From positions 1,969,501 to 2,033,500 of the forward strand of contig NZ_CP119968.1 of NCBI RefSeq assembly GCF_032163395.1: a DNA stretch of 64,000 nt, in the 5' to 3' direction. A model generated the notes under the pieces. That model did not search any database and was not told the DNA's origin. It was given only the letters and a program-made list of their open reading frames with translations. The number at the start of each line of letters is the position of its first letter. The first letter of the stretch is position 1. Shown here in pieces: positions 8,336-17,298 of this stretch. A program made the position numbers and the translations under genes. The stretch is from Gloeocapsopsis dulcis. GTDB taxonomy: Bacteria; Cyanobacteriota; Cyanobacteriia; Cyanobacteriales; Chroococcidiopsidaceae.

Positions 8336-9484
8336 ATGTTTAACCCATCTGTACCCTCACTAGATAATTCCTACATTCGCCCTGCACGTCGAGGTAAGCA
8401 CAAAATCTTTATTGGTATGGCTCCTGGGGCAGGTAAAACCTTCCGAATGCTGGAAGAAGCTCATGCTCTCAAACAAGAAGGAATTGATGTTGTGATTGGG
8501 CTATTGGAAACTCATGGTCGGAGGGAGACAGCCCAAAAAGCGGAGGGACTGGAGATGTTACCCCGCCAGAAACTGATTCGGAGCGGGTTAACGCTAGCTG
8601 AAATGGATACAGATGCGATTTTGGCACGATCGCCCCAGTTAGTGTTAGTGGATGAACTGGCACATACCAATATCCCTGGTTCGCCACGAGCAAAACGCTA
8701 CGAGGATGTGGAGGTGATTCTAGCGGCCGGTCTTGATGTCTACTCCACTGTCAATATCCAGCATCTGGAGAGTTTGAATGACTTGGTAGCACGCATTACT
8801 GGTGTAGTAGTGCGAGAACGCATTCCTGATCGCCTGCTAGAAGAAGCTGCGGAGGTGGTAGTGGTTGATGTCACCCCAGAGACACTACAAGAACGGTTGT
8901 TGGAAGGCAAAATTTACGCCCCACAAAAAATCCAACAAGCTCTTTCTAACTTTTTTCAACGGCGCAACCTGATCGCTTTGCGGGAGTTAGCACTGCGGGA
9001 AGTAGCGGATAACGTTGAGGAAGATGCGCTTGCCTGTACTCCAGCTGGGCAATTCTGTAATATTCACGAACGGGTTTTGGTTTGCGTTTCCACCTATCCC
9101 AATTCATTACAACTGTTGCGCCGAGGAGCGCGGATTTCTGGTTACATGAATGCCCCACTTTATGCTGTGTTTGTCGAAGAACCAGACCGATTCCTGACTA
9201 AGGAAGAAAGCTTACACCTTGAAACTTGTGAGAAGCTCTGTAAAGAATTTGGTGGGACTTTTATCCGCTGTAACAGCTATGATGTTGCCCAGGCGATCGC
9301 TGAAGTGGCTCAGCAGCAGCACATTACCCAAATTGTGATTGGTGAAAGCCAGCGATCACGTTGGAAGTTAATCCTAAAAGGCTCTTTAACTCAAAAGTTG
9401 GTGCGATTACTCAAAAACGTTGATATACATATCATGGCAACTGAGAAAACAGCCACGCCTATTAACCTAGCTACAGAGGAATAA
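8336..9484 (+). CDS. kdpD: Truncated KdpD: N-terminal sensor region without kinase domain
   Basis: 382 residues, against ~890 for E. coli KdpD. Residues 20-230 are the KdpD N-terminal domain with Walker A G-M-A-P-G-A-G-K-T (27-35) and Walker B L-V-L-V-D-E-L-A-H-T-N (102-112). Residues ~245-370 are a universal stress protein (UspA-like) domain with V-I-G-E-S-Q-R-S-R. The four transmembrane helices, HisKA and HATPase domains of full KdpD are absent, and the ORF ends naturally. Short KdpD of this type is known from Anabaena and other cyanobacteria, where its partner kinase or regulator is unresolved. No kdpE is adjacent. It follows kdpC after 145 bases. Confidence 0.93.
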   Translation: MFNPSVPSLDNSYIRPARRGKHKIFIGMAPGAGKTFRMLEEAHALKQEGIDVVIGLLETHGRRETAQKAEGLEMLPRQKLIRSGLTLAEMDTDAILARSPQLVLVDELAHTNIPGSPRAKRYEDVEVILAAGLDVYSTVNIQHLESLNDLVARITGVVVRERIPDRLLEEAAEVVVVDVTPETLQERLLEGKIYAPQKIQQALSNFFQRRNLIALRELALREVADNVEEDALACTPAGQFCNIHERVLVCVSTYPNSLQLLRRGARISGYMNAPLYAVFVEEPDRFLTKEESLHLETCEKLCKEFGGTFIRCNSYDVAQAIAEVAQQQHITQIVIGESQRSRWKLILKGSLTQKLVRLLKNVDIHIMATEKTATPINLATEE

Positions 9485-9578
9485 CTCGCAGTTCATTTTC
9501 GCTTAAAGCTTACATTGCAACTTATCGAGAGGAGATACGCACTGAAATCAATTTATACACTAGCACTAAACAAAAATA

Positions 9579-10598
9579 CTATGGCTGAGTGACTTCTTGC
9601 AGTGTATCAACAGCATCTAAAACAGACCAGATGTGCTGGAGTAATGGTTCTAATCCTTGACGAGTAGCAGCAGAAATCAGAAAAGGTTTGTTACCGTGAC
9701 GCTGTAAAAGTTCCTGGGCGATCGCTATCACTGTATCTTCATCAACTGCATCGATCTTATTCAACGCCAAAATTTGCGGGCGATCGGGTAGTCCGCGTCC
9801 GTAGGCATGTAACTCCTGCTGAATAGTTTGATAATCAGTAACGGGATCAGCAGCAGTAGCGTCAACTAAATGCAGTAGCACGCGAGTACGTTCGATATGA
9901 CGCAAGAAATCATGACCTAAACCTGCTCCCTGATGCGCGCCAGCAATTAAACCAGGAATATCAGCAAAGACTGTACCATCACCTGTTGGTTTACGGACAA
10001 CACCTAAATTAGGGATAAGCGTTGTAAAGGGATAATCGGCTACTTTAGGGCGGGCTGCGGAAAGCGCAGCAATTAGCGTTGATTTACCCGCGTTGGGGAG
10101 TCCGATAATTCCGACTTCGGCTAATAATTTTAATTCGAGGCGCAGTAGGCGTTTTTCTCCTGGTAAACCTGGAAGTGCATACTCAGGGGCGCGATTGCGA
10201 TTACTCAAGAAATATTTATTTCCTAATCCGCCTTTACCACCCGCAGCAACACACAGTGTTTGTCTTGGTGTGACTAAATCGCCTAAAAGTTCATTCGTTT
10301 CTGCATCGTAAACGATAGTACCGCAGGGAACTTCAATTGTGCGATCGCTTCCTGAAGCCCCTGTCCGATTGTTTGGTCCACCACGCGAACCATTTTCGGC
10401 TTGAAAGCGGTGTGCATACCGAAAGTCTAGGAGAGTTTGCAAATTCTCTGCTGCAACTAAAATGACTGAACCACCATGTCCCCCATTTCCTCCAGAAGGT
10501 CCCCCTGCGGGTACGTATTTTTCGCGGCGGAAGGCTACAATTCCATCACCTCCTGAACCTGCTTCAACTTCAATTTCTGCTTGGTCGATAAATTGCAT
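9579..10598 (-). CDS. obg: GTPase Obg (CgtA)
   Basis: 339 residues, the usual length. The glycine-rich Obg fold (1-158) begins M-Q-F-I-D-Q-A-E-I and carries [12 protein letters not shown]. The GTPase domain follows with G1 [10 protein letters not shown]3 D-I-P-G-L-I, and G4 L-N-K-I-D. Obg is a ribosome-associated GTPase involved in large-subunit assembly and stress control. It is convergent with kdpD and forms a minus-strand pair with the Mo-nitro_C-domain gene upstream of it, separated by 85 bases that hold a short dispersed repeat. Confidence 0.98.
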   Translation of the reverse strand: MQFIDQAEIEVEAGSGGDGIVAFRREKYVPAGGPSGGNGGHGGSVILVAAENLQTLLDFRYAHRFQAENGSRGGPNNRTGASGSDRTIEVPCGTIVYDAETNELLGDLVTPRQTLCVAAGGKGGLGNKYFLSNRNRAPEYALPGLPGEKRLLRLELKLLAEVGIIGLPNAGKSTLIAALSAARPKVADYPFTTLIPNLGVVRKPTGDGTVFADIPGLIAGAHQGAGLGHDFLRHIERTRVLLHLVDATAADPVTDYQTIQQELHAYGRGLPDRPQILALNKIDAVDEDTVIAIAQELLQRHGNKPFLISAATRQGLEPLLQHIWSVLDAVDTLQEVTQP

Positions 10599-10609
10599 AG
10601 TTTTTAGGA

Positions 10610-10675
10610 ATGGGTAATGGGTAATAGGTAATTGCTGATAATATTTTTACCGATGACCAATTACCAGTTACTGGA
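10610..10675. repeat. Inverted short repeat of the 'GGTAATTGGTAATTG' type
   Basis: ATGGGTAATGGGTAATAGGTAATTG (shown in parts: GGGTAATGGGTAATAGG at 10615-10631) is followed by ACCAATTACCAGTTACTGG, its approximate reverse complement. Such GTAAT-based hairpin repeats are frequent between cyanobacterial genes. The element lies between obg and its upstream neighbour, and could form a stem-loop in the shared transcript. Confidence 0.5.
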
Positions 10676-10683
10676 CTTAATGA

Positions 10684-11358
10684 TTAACAATATTCTGTGA
10701 CATCTTCATGGCACTCATCAGCAAGATAGGACAACGCACGAAAGCGTAGTCCGACAAGTTGTTCATAAAGCGGGTTGAGCTTACATAGAGGGGGAATGTG
10801 GACAATTTTCTTGCCAAAGAGTTTGACATCGCGCTCAAATGGACACTGCGGTGGAATCATTTTACACAAGAAGCGGGCAACTTTAGGGTCGTGAATATCG
10901 AGTTTATCGAGCCAGTCACGCACAGGATACAAGACGTCGAACTGCGGTTGTTCAGTGGTAGGTAAAGACGTGGCATCGATATCTGTAGAAAAATCACACA
11001 ATGTTTGGCGCAGGGCAACAAGTGCTGTTTCTTGCAAACCCAAAGCTTGGCAGAATTGATGAATGATTTCATCTTCTATAGAGGAGTACGTACCATCCGC
11101 GATCGCTACCATCACAGCAGTACGTAAAAAGTTTTCTGCGGCAGTTGGATCGTCTTTTAAGGCGCTTGCTAATTCTTCTGGGCTGATTTTTTCAAAAGAT
11201 TCTAATTCTGAGTCAATGGTAAGTTCTTGAGTTAAGGCTGTAATGATTTCTTGCTCTTGAGAATCGAAGTTACCATCCGCCCAAGCGATTGAGAGTAATC
11301 CTCGTAACCAAGCTACAATTTGTTCGTTTGTGTAAGGAGATTTAACAACGCTTGTCAT
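10684..11358 (-). CDS. TerB-like / Mo-dependent nitrogenase C-terminal-domain protein
   Basis: 224 residues from the ATG at 11358; an in-frame TTG 18 bases earlier is less likely. The N-terminal half (about 15-110) is an all-helical TerB-like acidic-metal-binding module with two similar halves, S-I-A-W-A-D-G-N-F-D and M-V-A-I-A-D-G-T-Y-S, each followed by E-E-I-I-like helices. The C-terminal half (about 140-224) matches the Mo-nitro_C family: W-L-D-K-L-D-I-H-D-P, C-K-M-I-P-P-Q-C-P-F-E-R, I-P-P-L-C-K-L-N-P-L-Y. Despite the family name, it is common in cyanobacteria that do not fix nitrogen; no nif gene is seen here. Function unknown. Confidence 0.85.
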   Translation of the reverse strand: MTSVVKSPYTNEQIVAWLRGLLSIAWADGNFDSQEQEIITALTQELTIDSELESFEKISPEELASALKDDPTAAENFLRTAVMVAIADGTYSSIEDEIIHQFCQALGLQETALVALRQTLCDFSTDIDATSLPTTEQPQFDVLYPVRDWLDKLDIHDPKVARFLCKMIPPQCPFERDVKLFGKKIVHIPPLCKLNPLYEQLVGLRFRALSYLADECHEDVTEYC

Positions 11359-11463
11359 AGTATCAATACTTAACAAATAATTTTCCGAGACTATACTAGC
11401 GTTGGTAGTAGCCTAGCTAGCTGTAAACTAGAAAACCGAGTTGCTTATAATAGGCATAAATTT

Positions 11464-11832
11464 GTGACGCTACCAGAGTTTGGATTATTTCTCATTTCGA
11501 TCCTAGCAAGCGTGGCTGGGCAATGGCTGCTCAAAGCAGGGGCTTTGAAACTAGGCAGAGTGGATGCGAGTAATTTTGTCAGCCATGTGTTTGGTATGAT
11601 TACGATTCCAGAACTACTTGCTGGGTTGACGTGTTATGCCCTAGGCGCGATTGTGTATATTTTGGTGTTGACGCGCGTTAAACTCAGTGTTGCTGGTCCT
11701 GGGGTGGCGTTAGTTTATGTCTTTTCGCTGCTGATTGGATACTTTGTCTTTCGAGAATCAATTCCTTTAAGTCGGTTAGTGGGGTTGGGACTGATAATCT
11801 GTGGCGTCATTCTTGTGATTTGGAAAAGTTAG
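11464..11832 (+). CDS. EamA/SMR-like small membrane transporter
   Basis: 122 residues with four hydrophobic helices (about 6-22, 45-66, 72-96, 103-120), the architecture of small multidrug resistance and half-EamA proteins. A-S-V-A-G-Q-W-L-L-K-A-G-A near the start and F-R-E-S-I-P-L-S-R-L-V-G-L-G-L-I-I-C-G-V near the end are typical of this superfamily, including the undecaprenyl-linked aminoarabinose-type flippase halves. It starts at GTG (11464); no ATG is available. Because a glycan locus begins immediately downstream on the other strand (convergent, 4-base overlap at the 3' ends), a lipid-linked sugar substrate is possible but not shown. Confidence 0.8.
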   Translation: MTLPEFGLFLISILASVAGQWLLKAGALKLGRVDASNFVSHVFGMITIPELLAGLTCYALGAIVYILVLTRVKLSVAGPGVALVYVFSLLIGYFVFRESIPLSRLVGLGLIICGVILVIWKS

Positions 11833-12905
11833 AGATAGCGCGCGAGAACTTCAACAGTAGCTTGCCCAGTTGAGGCCCAACTAAAATCATTTGCCCTGGC
11901 ACGACTCAGTTGAGAAAGATGCGATCGCAATCCAGTTTCAGTTGCAACTGCTTGCATTGCTGTGGTAATTTCTGCGGTGTTGTAGGGATCGACTAACAGC
12001 GCGGCATCTCCCGCGACTTCGGGTAAGGAAGAAATATTTGAGGTAATGACTGGAGTTCCACACGCCATAGCTTCTAATACGGGTAGTCCAAAGCCTTCCC
12101 ACAAGCTAGGAAAAACAAGTGCGATCGCTTGATTAATAATTGTCGGCAAATCTTGATATTTCACATAGTCAAGAATTTTGAGGCGATCGCCGATATTGAG
12201 TTCTGCAGCAGATGTTTGTAGTGCGGGAGTATAGCGAGGATCGAAAGGTCCTGCTAACCATAGTTCATATTCACGTGGCAATGCTGCAAAAGCAGTAATT
12301 ACCCGATGCAAGTTTTTATAAGGATCGTGGCGTCCAATATAAAGGAAGTAGTTATTTGTTGGTAAATCGAGAAAGTGAAAATGATCGGCATTGTGTGCCA
12401 ACAAAATTGACGTAATTTTCTCTGGGCTGATGTTGTAAAAGTGAGTTAGATCTTTAGCAGTAGCAGTTGAAATGCAGAGAATATGTTCAGCTTGCTGAAG
12501 AACTTGTGGTACGTAATAACGGAAGTAGGACGTTAAGGGAGAACGATTAGGAAAATGCAATGGAATCAAGTCGTTAACATTAACGATGTAACGACATTGA
12601 GTATATAAAGGTGCTTCGGGAATCGGGGAGAAGAGAAGACGCGATCGCAATTTTTTGTAGATTCTTGGGACTTGCAGTTGCGTCCACAACAAGCGACGTA
12701 GATGCCCTAAGCTGCCATAATCAGGTGTGAGATTGGGTGGAACTGGGTAACAGTTGGCGTCTAAGCCTGTTGGGCATGCCAGTGGGGAAATGAGTAATGT
12801 AGGATCGAGTGACTGTAAATGTGGAAATAGATTAGCCGCGTAGGTTGTTATTCCTGTTGGTTTTTGAGCAAGAAATGAAAGATTAACTAATAGGGAATTT
12901 TGCAA
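11829..12905 (-). CDS. Glycosyltransferase family 4 (GT-B fold)
   Basis: 358 residues. The C-terminal half has the GT1/GT4 signature: [19 protein letters not shown], and [23 protein letters not shown] containing the E-x7-E motif. The N-terminal half has [11 protein letters not shown], the acceptor-side glycine loop. Probably retaining and nucleotide-sugar dependent, adding a sugar to a lipid-linked glycan at the cytoplasmic face. The start is TTG (12905); no ATG lies in frame nearby, and it overlaps the preceding GT2 gene by 19 bases, so translation is likely coupled. It is the last gene of the minus-strand operon. Confidence 0.93.
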   Translation of the reverse strand: MQNSLLVNLSFLAQKPTGITTYAANLFPHLQSLDPTLLISPLACPTGLDANCYPVPPNLTPDYGSLGHLRRLLWTQLQVPRIYKKLRSRLLFSPIPEAPLYTQCRYIVNVNDLIPLHFPNRSPLTSYFRYYVPQVLQQAEHILCISTATAKDLTHFYNISPEKITSILLAHNADHFHFLDLPTNNYFLYIGRHDPYKNLHRVITAFAALPREYELWLAGPFDPRYTPALQTSAAELNIGDRLKILDYVKYQDLPTIINQAIALVFPSLWEGFGLPVLEAMACGTPVITSNISSLPEVAGDAALLVDPYNTAEITTAMQAVATETGLRSHLSQLSRARANDFSWASTGQATVEVLARYL

Positions 12906-13750
12906 AATGATAGCAAGTGTCTTAAATAAAGTAATGTACCATATATTTTACCAAATGCTACTTTAGGTTTGACAATAACTAACACAAAAGCATAAAAAAT
13001 TAGGCGTGTTAATCTCAAAAACAAGATAAAACGATTTGAATATTTTTCTAAGGTTATTAGATAGCTATACGTACTATACTTAATTTTATTGAAAACGTTC
13101 TGATTTGTAATTGAAGATGGCTGGTGAATAACTCTAAACAGTTTTGTTACTGCAACAATATGTCCTCGCTGAGCATAAGTTTGGCAAAAATCAAAGTCTT
13201 CGTAATAAAGAAAATATACTGGATTAAATTGCGGGCACTGGGTAAAATTATTGCAATTTAGAATAAAACTACAGCCAGAAACCCACTCACACTGGATATA
13301 AGCTGTATCTGAATGACTCAAAATATCTTGAGGAAGAATCGCACCAGTCGCACGGCGAAAGTGACCACCAGCGAACCAAATATTATCGTCTGGTGTGTAA
13401 ATAATTGTTCCTAATATCGATACTTCTGGATAAGTAGCAAAAAAACAATTGACTTTTTCTTGTACATCTTCTAGAAAGTAAGTATCTGGGTTGATGATCC
13501 AAATAATTGCAGCTTGATTTTGAGCATAAATCCATTGCAGTCCTAAATTACAGGCACTGCCAAAACCAAGATTTTTTCCGGCTTCCAGGATAGCAACACT
13601 TTCTGATTGCAGCGATCGAATAGAAAAATCATCGGCTGAATTATTGACAATGACTACTTTACTTAAAGCCTTTGACTCATTTTGAATCGACGTAATTAAC
13701 TTCGCTATTAGCGACGTAGAATAATAATTGACAGTTAAAAAATAGATCAC
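12887..13750 (-). CDS. Glycosyltransferase family 2
   Basis: 287 residues with a GT-A fold. N-terminal V-N-Y-Y-S-T-S-L-I, then V-I-V-N-N-S-A-D-D-F, A-G-K-N-L-G-F-G-S-A-C-N-L-G and I-I-N-P-D-T-Y (the DxD-like metal site), followed by Y-Y-E-D-F-D-F-C. This pattern is typical of rhamnosyltransferase-like GT2 enzymes, which fits the dTDP-rhamnose genes directly upstream. The GTG start (13750) overlaps the rfbA stop codon (GTGA). The C-terminus has one hydrophobic stretch (F-Y-A-F-V-L-V-I-V) that may associate with the membrane. Confidence 0.92.
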   Translation of the reverse strand: MIYFLTVNYYSTSLIAKLITSIQNESKALSKVVIVNNSADDFSIRSLQSESVAILEAGKNLGFGSACNLGLQWIYAQNQAAIIWIINPDTYFLEDVQEKVNCFFATYPEVSILGTIIYTPDDNIWFAGGHFRRATGAILPQDILSHSDTAYIQCEWVSGCSFILNCNNFTQCPQFNPVYFLYYEDFDFCQTYAQRGHIVAVTKLFRVIHQPSSITNQNVFNKIKYSTYSYLITLEKYSNRFILFLRLTRLIFYAFVLVIVKPKVAFGKIYGTLLYLRHLLSFCKIPY

Positions 13751-14823
13751 GCTAGTTCAATTTGGCAGTCATCACCAATGAGAAAGCGCAAGGCTTTAGG
13801 ACGTCTTGCTGCTACTGTCAGTTGAGCGCATTGTCCAATGACACTATCAATAATTCGTTGATGAATTCGATCAATTCTTGCCCCTTGTAGAACAACGCTG
13901 TGTTCAATATCTGTTTCAATAATTGTTGCTTTGTCAGCAATACTACTGTATGGACCAATAAAACAGTTTTCTAGATAGCAGTTACTACCAATGATGACTG
14001 GACCGCGTATTGTACAGTTAATGACTTTAGACCCAGAACCAATTTGTACGCGCCCAATAACTTGACTATGCGCATCTACTTCGCCAAGATTGGAAGTTTT
14101 GAGGTAAGTATCGAGAATCAGGCGATTAGCTTCTAAGAGATCGTCTTTTTTTCCTGTATCCAACCACCAGCCTTCAAGTTGACAAGCTGAGACTTGTTTT
14201 TGCTGATCAATTAAGCATTGAATTGCATCGGTAATTTCTAATTCTCCTCTAGCAGAGGGTTGAATACAAGCGATCGCCTCATGAATTGTGTGAGAAAAGA
14301 AGTAAACACCGACTAAAGCAAGGTTTGAAGGGGGAACTTGTGGCTTTTCAATTAACTCTAATACACGCCCGTATTCATCAACTTTAGCAACGCCAAATGC
14401 ACTAGGATTCGTCACTGGGCGCAGTAAAATCAAAGCATCGTGTTGTTTTTGGGTAAATTGCTGAAGAAAGTAGCTCAAGTCTCCTTGCTGAATTAAATTA
14501 TCACCCAGATACATTATAAAAGGGTCATCCTTCAAAAAAGACTGGGCAATTTGAACCGCGTGAGCAAGACCAGCAGGTTTATCTTGCAGAATATATGTAA
14601 TATTTGCACCAAAGCGATCGCCTGTGCCAGTTTTATTTTTTACCTCGCGTCCAGTTTCTGGACTAATAATAATGCCAATCTCGGTAATTCCGGCGGCAAC
14701 GATTTCTTCGATACCATACCAAAGAATTGGTTTATTGGCGACGGGTACAAGTTGCTTTGCGCCAGTATAAGTTAGAGGACGCAAGCGTGTTCCTTTACCG
14801 CCGGAGAGAATCAGCGCTTTCAT
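13747..14823 (-). CDS. rfbA: Glucose-1-phosphate thymidylyltransferase, long form
   Basis: 358 residues. It makes dTDP-glucose from glucose-1-phosphate and dTTP, the first step to dTDP-rhamnose. The nucleotidyltransferase signature M-K-A-L-I-L-S-G-G-K-G-T-R-L-R-P-L-T opens the protein; L-G-D-N-L-I is the metal-binding site and W-W-L-D-T-G-K-K-D-D is present. Canonical RfbA is ~290 residues; the extra ~100 C-terminal residues (V-I-G-R-V-Q-I-G-S-G-S-K-V-I onward) form a left-handed beta-helix, as in archaeal, actinobacterial and cyanobacterial long forms. It overlaps rfbD by 29 bases. Confidence 0.93.
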   Translation of the reverse strand: MKALILSGGKGTRLRPLTYTGAKQLVPVANKPILWYGIEEIVAAGITEIGIIISPETGREVKNKTGTGDRFGANITYILQDKPAGLAHAVQIAQSFLKDDPFIMYLGDNLIQQGDLSYFLQQFTQKQHDALILLRPVTNPSAFGVAKVDEYGRVLELIEKPQVPPSNLALVGVYFFSHTIHEAIACIQPSARGELEITDAIQCLIDQQKQVSACQLEGWWLDTGKKDDLLEANRLILDTYLKTSNLGEVDAHSQVIGRVQIGSGSKVINCTIRGPVIIGSNCYLENCFIGPYSSIADKATIIETDIEHSVVLQGARIDRIHQRIIDSVIGQCAQLTVAARRPKALRFLIGDDCQIELA

Positions 14824-15697
14824 AGCTATTAGTATAAAGTTCTGCCAGCATTTTCCTAAGTCCTTGTCGCCAGTGGGGCGATGGAGTTCCCAAAACTTTG
14901 GTTATTTTCCCACATGCGAGAACCGAATAAGCAGGGCGCTGCGCCAAAGTTGGATATTCAGGAGTTGTAATTGGAATCACGCGCTGAATTTTGAGAGGAA
15001 TTAATTGCTGGGCTTCTTCAAAGATTGCGATCGCAAAATCGTACCAGCTAGCAACACCACTATTGGTATAGTGATAAATTCCAGTTGGGATTGGGTTGAT
15101 TTCGAGGAGTTGGGCGATCGCACGGGTAATATCACCTGTCCAAGTCGGACTCCCGATTTGATCTGCGACTACACGAATTTCTTCACGTTCTGCACCTAGT
15201 CGCAGCATAGTTTTGACAAAATTATTACCATAGCTACCGTATACCCAAGCCGTTCGCAGGATGATGTATTGATTGCAGTTGTCTTGAATTGCTTGTTCTC
15301 CACCAAGTTTTGATCGTCCATAAACCCCTAGAGGATTTGTCGCGTCGGTTTCTTGGTACGGATAACTTTGACGACCATCAAATACGTAATCTGTAGAAAT
15401 ATGAATCAGGTGTGAGTTTAGTTGTTGTGCTTCTGCAGCTATGATACCAGGTGCGATCGCATTAATCGCGGTAGCGAGTTCTGGTTCAGTTTCAGCTTTG
15501 TCTACTGCTGTATATGCCGCAGCATTGATAATAATCTGAGGTTGAACTTTATGGATAATCTGATGCAGGCTCTCGGGTTGTGTCAAGTCAATTGTGGGGC
15601 GTCCCACCGCAGTGATATCGGCTACGGGTGCGAGGTAGCGTTGCAGTTCTTGACCTAGTTGACCTGTATTACCAATCAGTAAAATTGACCGTCTCAT
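14795..15697 (-). CDS. rfbD: dTDP-4-dehydrorhamnose reductase
   Basis: 300 residues, an extended short-chain dehydrogenase. G-N-T-G-Q-L-G-Q-E-L (8-17) binds NAD(P)H, S-T-D-Y-V-F-D-G is diagnostic for the RmlD family, and Y-G-R-S-K-L-G-G-E is the Y-x3-K catalytic pair. It performs the last step of dTDP-L-rhamnose synthesis. rfbA follows with a 29-base overlap and rfbC precedes it. rfbB (glucose 4,6-dehydratase) is missing from the cluster and must be encoded elsewhere. Confidence 0.96.
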   Translation of the reverse strand: MRRSILLIGNTGQLGQELQRYLAPVADITAVGRPTIDLTQPESLHQIIHKVQPQIIINAAAYTAVDKAETEPELATAINAIAPGIIAAEAQQLNSHLIHISTDYVFDGRQSYPYQETDATNPLGVYGRSKLGGEQAIQDNCNQYIILRTAWVYGSYGNNFVKTMLRLGAEREEIRVVADQIGSPTWTGDITRAIAQLLEINPIPTGIYHYTNSGVASWYDFAIAIFEEAQQLIPLKIQRVIPITTPEYPTLAQRPAYSVLACGKITKVLGTPSPHWRQGLRKMLAELYTNSYESADSLRR

Positions 15698-15756
15698 GCA
15701 GTTAATTTACAACAGTCTTGCAATGCCGATATCATAGCGGATTGTGTAGGAAATCA

Positions 15757-16302
15757 TTAAGGGAAGACTTCAGCCTTGTGAAATGGTTGACCAGTTTGGT
15801 CTTTCTGTGAAAGTATAGGTGGCGTAGAAATAGCCCAATCAATCGCCAGATCTGGGTCATTCCACAAAATACAGCGTTCGTGCTGTGGTGCGTAGTAGTC
15901 AGTAGTTTTGTAAAGGACTTCAGCGCTAGGAGAAAGAACTAAAAAGCCGTGGGCAAAACCTGGAGGTACCCACAATTGACGTTTATTTTCAGCACTCAAG
16001 ATACAACTAATCCATTGACCAAAAGTCGGAGAACTTTTGCGGATATCTGAGGCGACATCAAGGATTGTACCAGCGATCGCGCGGACTAACTTCCCCTGTG
16101 GTTGCTGAATTTGGTAATGTAGTCCCCGCAGGACGTTTTGTAGAGAACGCGAATGGTTATCTTGAACAAAGGGTAGCGATACTCCCACTTTATCGGCAAA
16201 AGCTTTCTCATTGTAGCTTTCAAAAAAGAAGCCGCGATCGTCACCAAAGATCCGAGGCTCAATAATCAAAACTTCAGGTATTTCAGTCGGTAATATGTTC
16301 AT
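15757..16302 (-). CDS. rfbC: dTDP-4-dehydrorhamnose 3,5-epimerase
   Basis: 181 residues, the full family length. Cupin-fold epimerase with the conserved E-P-R-I-F-G-D-D-R-G-F-F-F-E-S-Y-N, Q-D-N-H-S-R-S, L-R-G-L-H-Y-Q (catalytic His), and L-W-V-P-P-G-F-A-H-G-F. It converts dTDP-4-keto-6-deoxyglucose to the rhamno form. The ATG overlaps the stop codon of the flippase-like gene upstream (ATGA), so the sugar-nucleotide genes are coupled to the membrane genes of the operon. Confidence 0.97.
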   Translation of the reverse strand: MNILPTEIPEVLIIEPRIFGDDRGFFFESYNEKAFADKVGVSLPFVQDNHSRSLQNVLRGLHYQIQQPQGKLVRAIAGTILDVASDIRKSSPTFGQWISCILSAENKRQLWVPPGFAHGFLVLSPSAEVLYKTTDYYAPQHERCILWNDPDLAIDWAISTPPILSQKDQTGQPFHKAEVFP

Positions 16303-17294
16303 CTTTTTATTGTTGCGCTTCTTACAGACAAACCAATCCAGCTAAGTACGCCATAGATCCCTGCCGCTAGAATAACTATGACATGCATTACAATACCAGC
16401 AGTCAACATGCGGTAGGAATCAAATCCTAATAAAGTAAAACCAAATACCCAACCAGCTTCTAAAGTGCCGATATTACCTAACGTACTGATTGGTAATAAC
16501 TGAGTTAAATTAGCTAAACTCGAACCTAATACGACTTCTGATAAAGACATTGAGAAGCCAAGCGACTGTAAAACTACCCAAAACAAGATAAATATTGCTA
16601 ACCACAATAAAATTGAGTAGCTAAAAAGTTTTAAGTGTAGCGGAAGTTGGCGATAAATCAGCAACTCGTTATAAAAACTCTTGATTAAAGTATTGACCTT
16701 TATAAAAATCTTATTAATTCCTTTATATGCAGTAACTCTTTCTCTCGACTTACGTGCTAGTTGCTGATTTTTTGTAATGAATATGAATAAACCTATGACA
16801 AGTGCGATCGCGACTAATATCAAAACTAAAGAACTTAACCAAAAGCTAGCGATTCTCCCCTGAAGTACAGCAACTCCTACCCCTATACATACTATAGTTG
16901 CGAGTGCTAAAGCATCATGAATGCGGGTTAGTAATAGTGATGCTACTGAGCTAATATAAGGATAATTTGAGTGCCGCTTCAGTAACAGAGGTAGACTTAA
17001 TTCCCCCGATCTCACTGGTAAAATGTGATTAAGAAACTGATATATACAAGTAATTTGAAAGATTAAAAAAAATGGGATACTTGTTTTAACTGAAAACAGC
17101 TCAAGAAAACGCAATGCTCTTAAAATTTGAGTAAATCCTACCAAAAAGAATAGTTTTGCTACACCTTCTAAACCAACTTGAGACAATGCAGACAAGATAT
17201 CAGAAGGTTTTAGGATACTTCCAAAAAGAACTATTAAACAAACTGTAAAAAATATACTCCAAACTTTCTTGCTGCGGAATAAACTATAAATCAT
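16299..17294 (-). CDS. LPG_synthase_TM / YbhN-family membrane protein
   Basis: 331 residues, about eight to nine transmembrane helices. Features of the UPF0104/LPG_synthase_TM family: R-A-L-R-F near residue 60, L-N-H-I-L-P-V-R-S-G-E-L-S-L-P-L-L-L-K-R followed by L-L-T-R-I-H-D, and L-P-I-S-T-L-G-N-I-G-T-L-E-A-G-W-V near the end. Members act on lipid substrates, such as lysyl-phosphatidylglycerol synthesis or flipping; in glycan loci many are thought to move lipid-linked sugars. It has only four bases to the methyltransferase upstream and overlaps rfbC by four bases. Confidence 0.85.
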   Translation of the reverse strand: MIYSLFRSKKVWSIFFTVCLIVLFGSILKPSDILSALSQVGLEGVAKLFFLVGFTQILRALRFLELFSVKTSIPFFLIFQITCIYQFLNHILPVRSGELSLPLLLKRHSNYPYISSVASLLLTRIHDALALATIVCIGVGVAVLQGRIASFWLSSLVLILVAIALVIGLFIFITKNQQLARKSRERVTAYKGINKIFIKVNTLIKSFYNELLIYRQLPLHLKLFSYSILLWLAIFILFWVVLQSLGFSMSLSEVVLGSSLANLTQLLPISTLGNIGTLEAGWVFGFTLLGFDSYRMLTAGIVMHVIVILAAGIYGVLSWIGLSVRSATIKR

Positions 17295-17298
17295 TTTG

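Noticed and set aside
8469-9158. Antisense ORFs within kdpD
   Set aside because: Shadow frames of a gene with intact Walker motifs.
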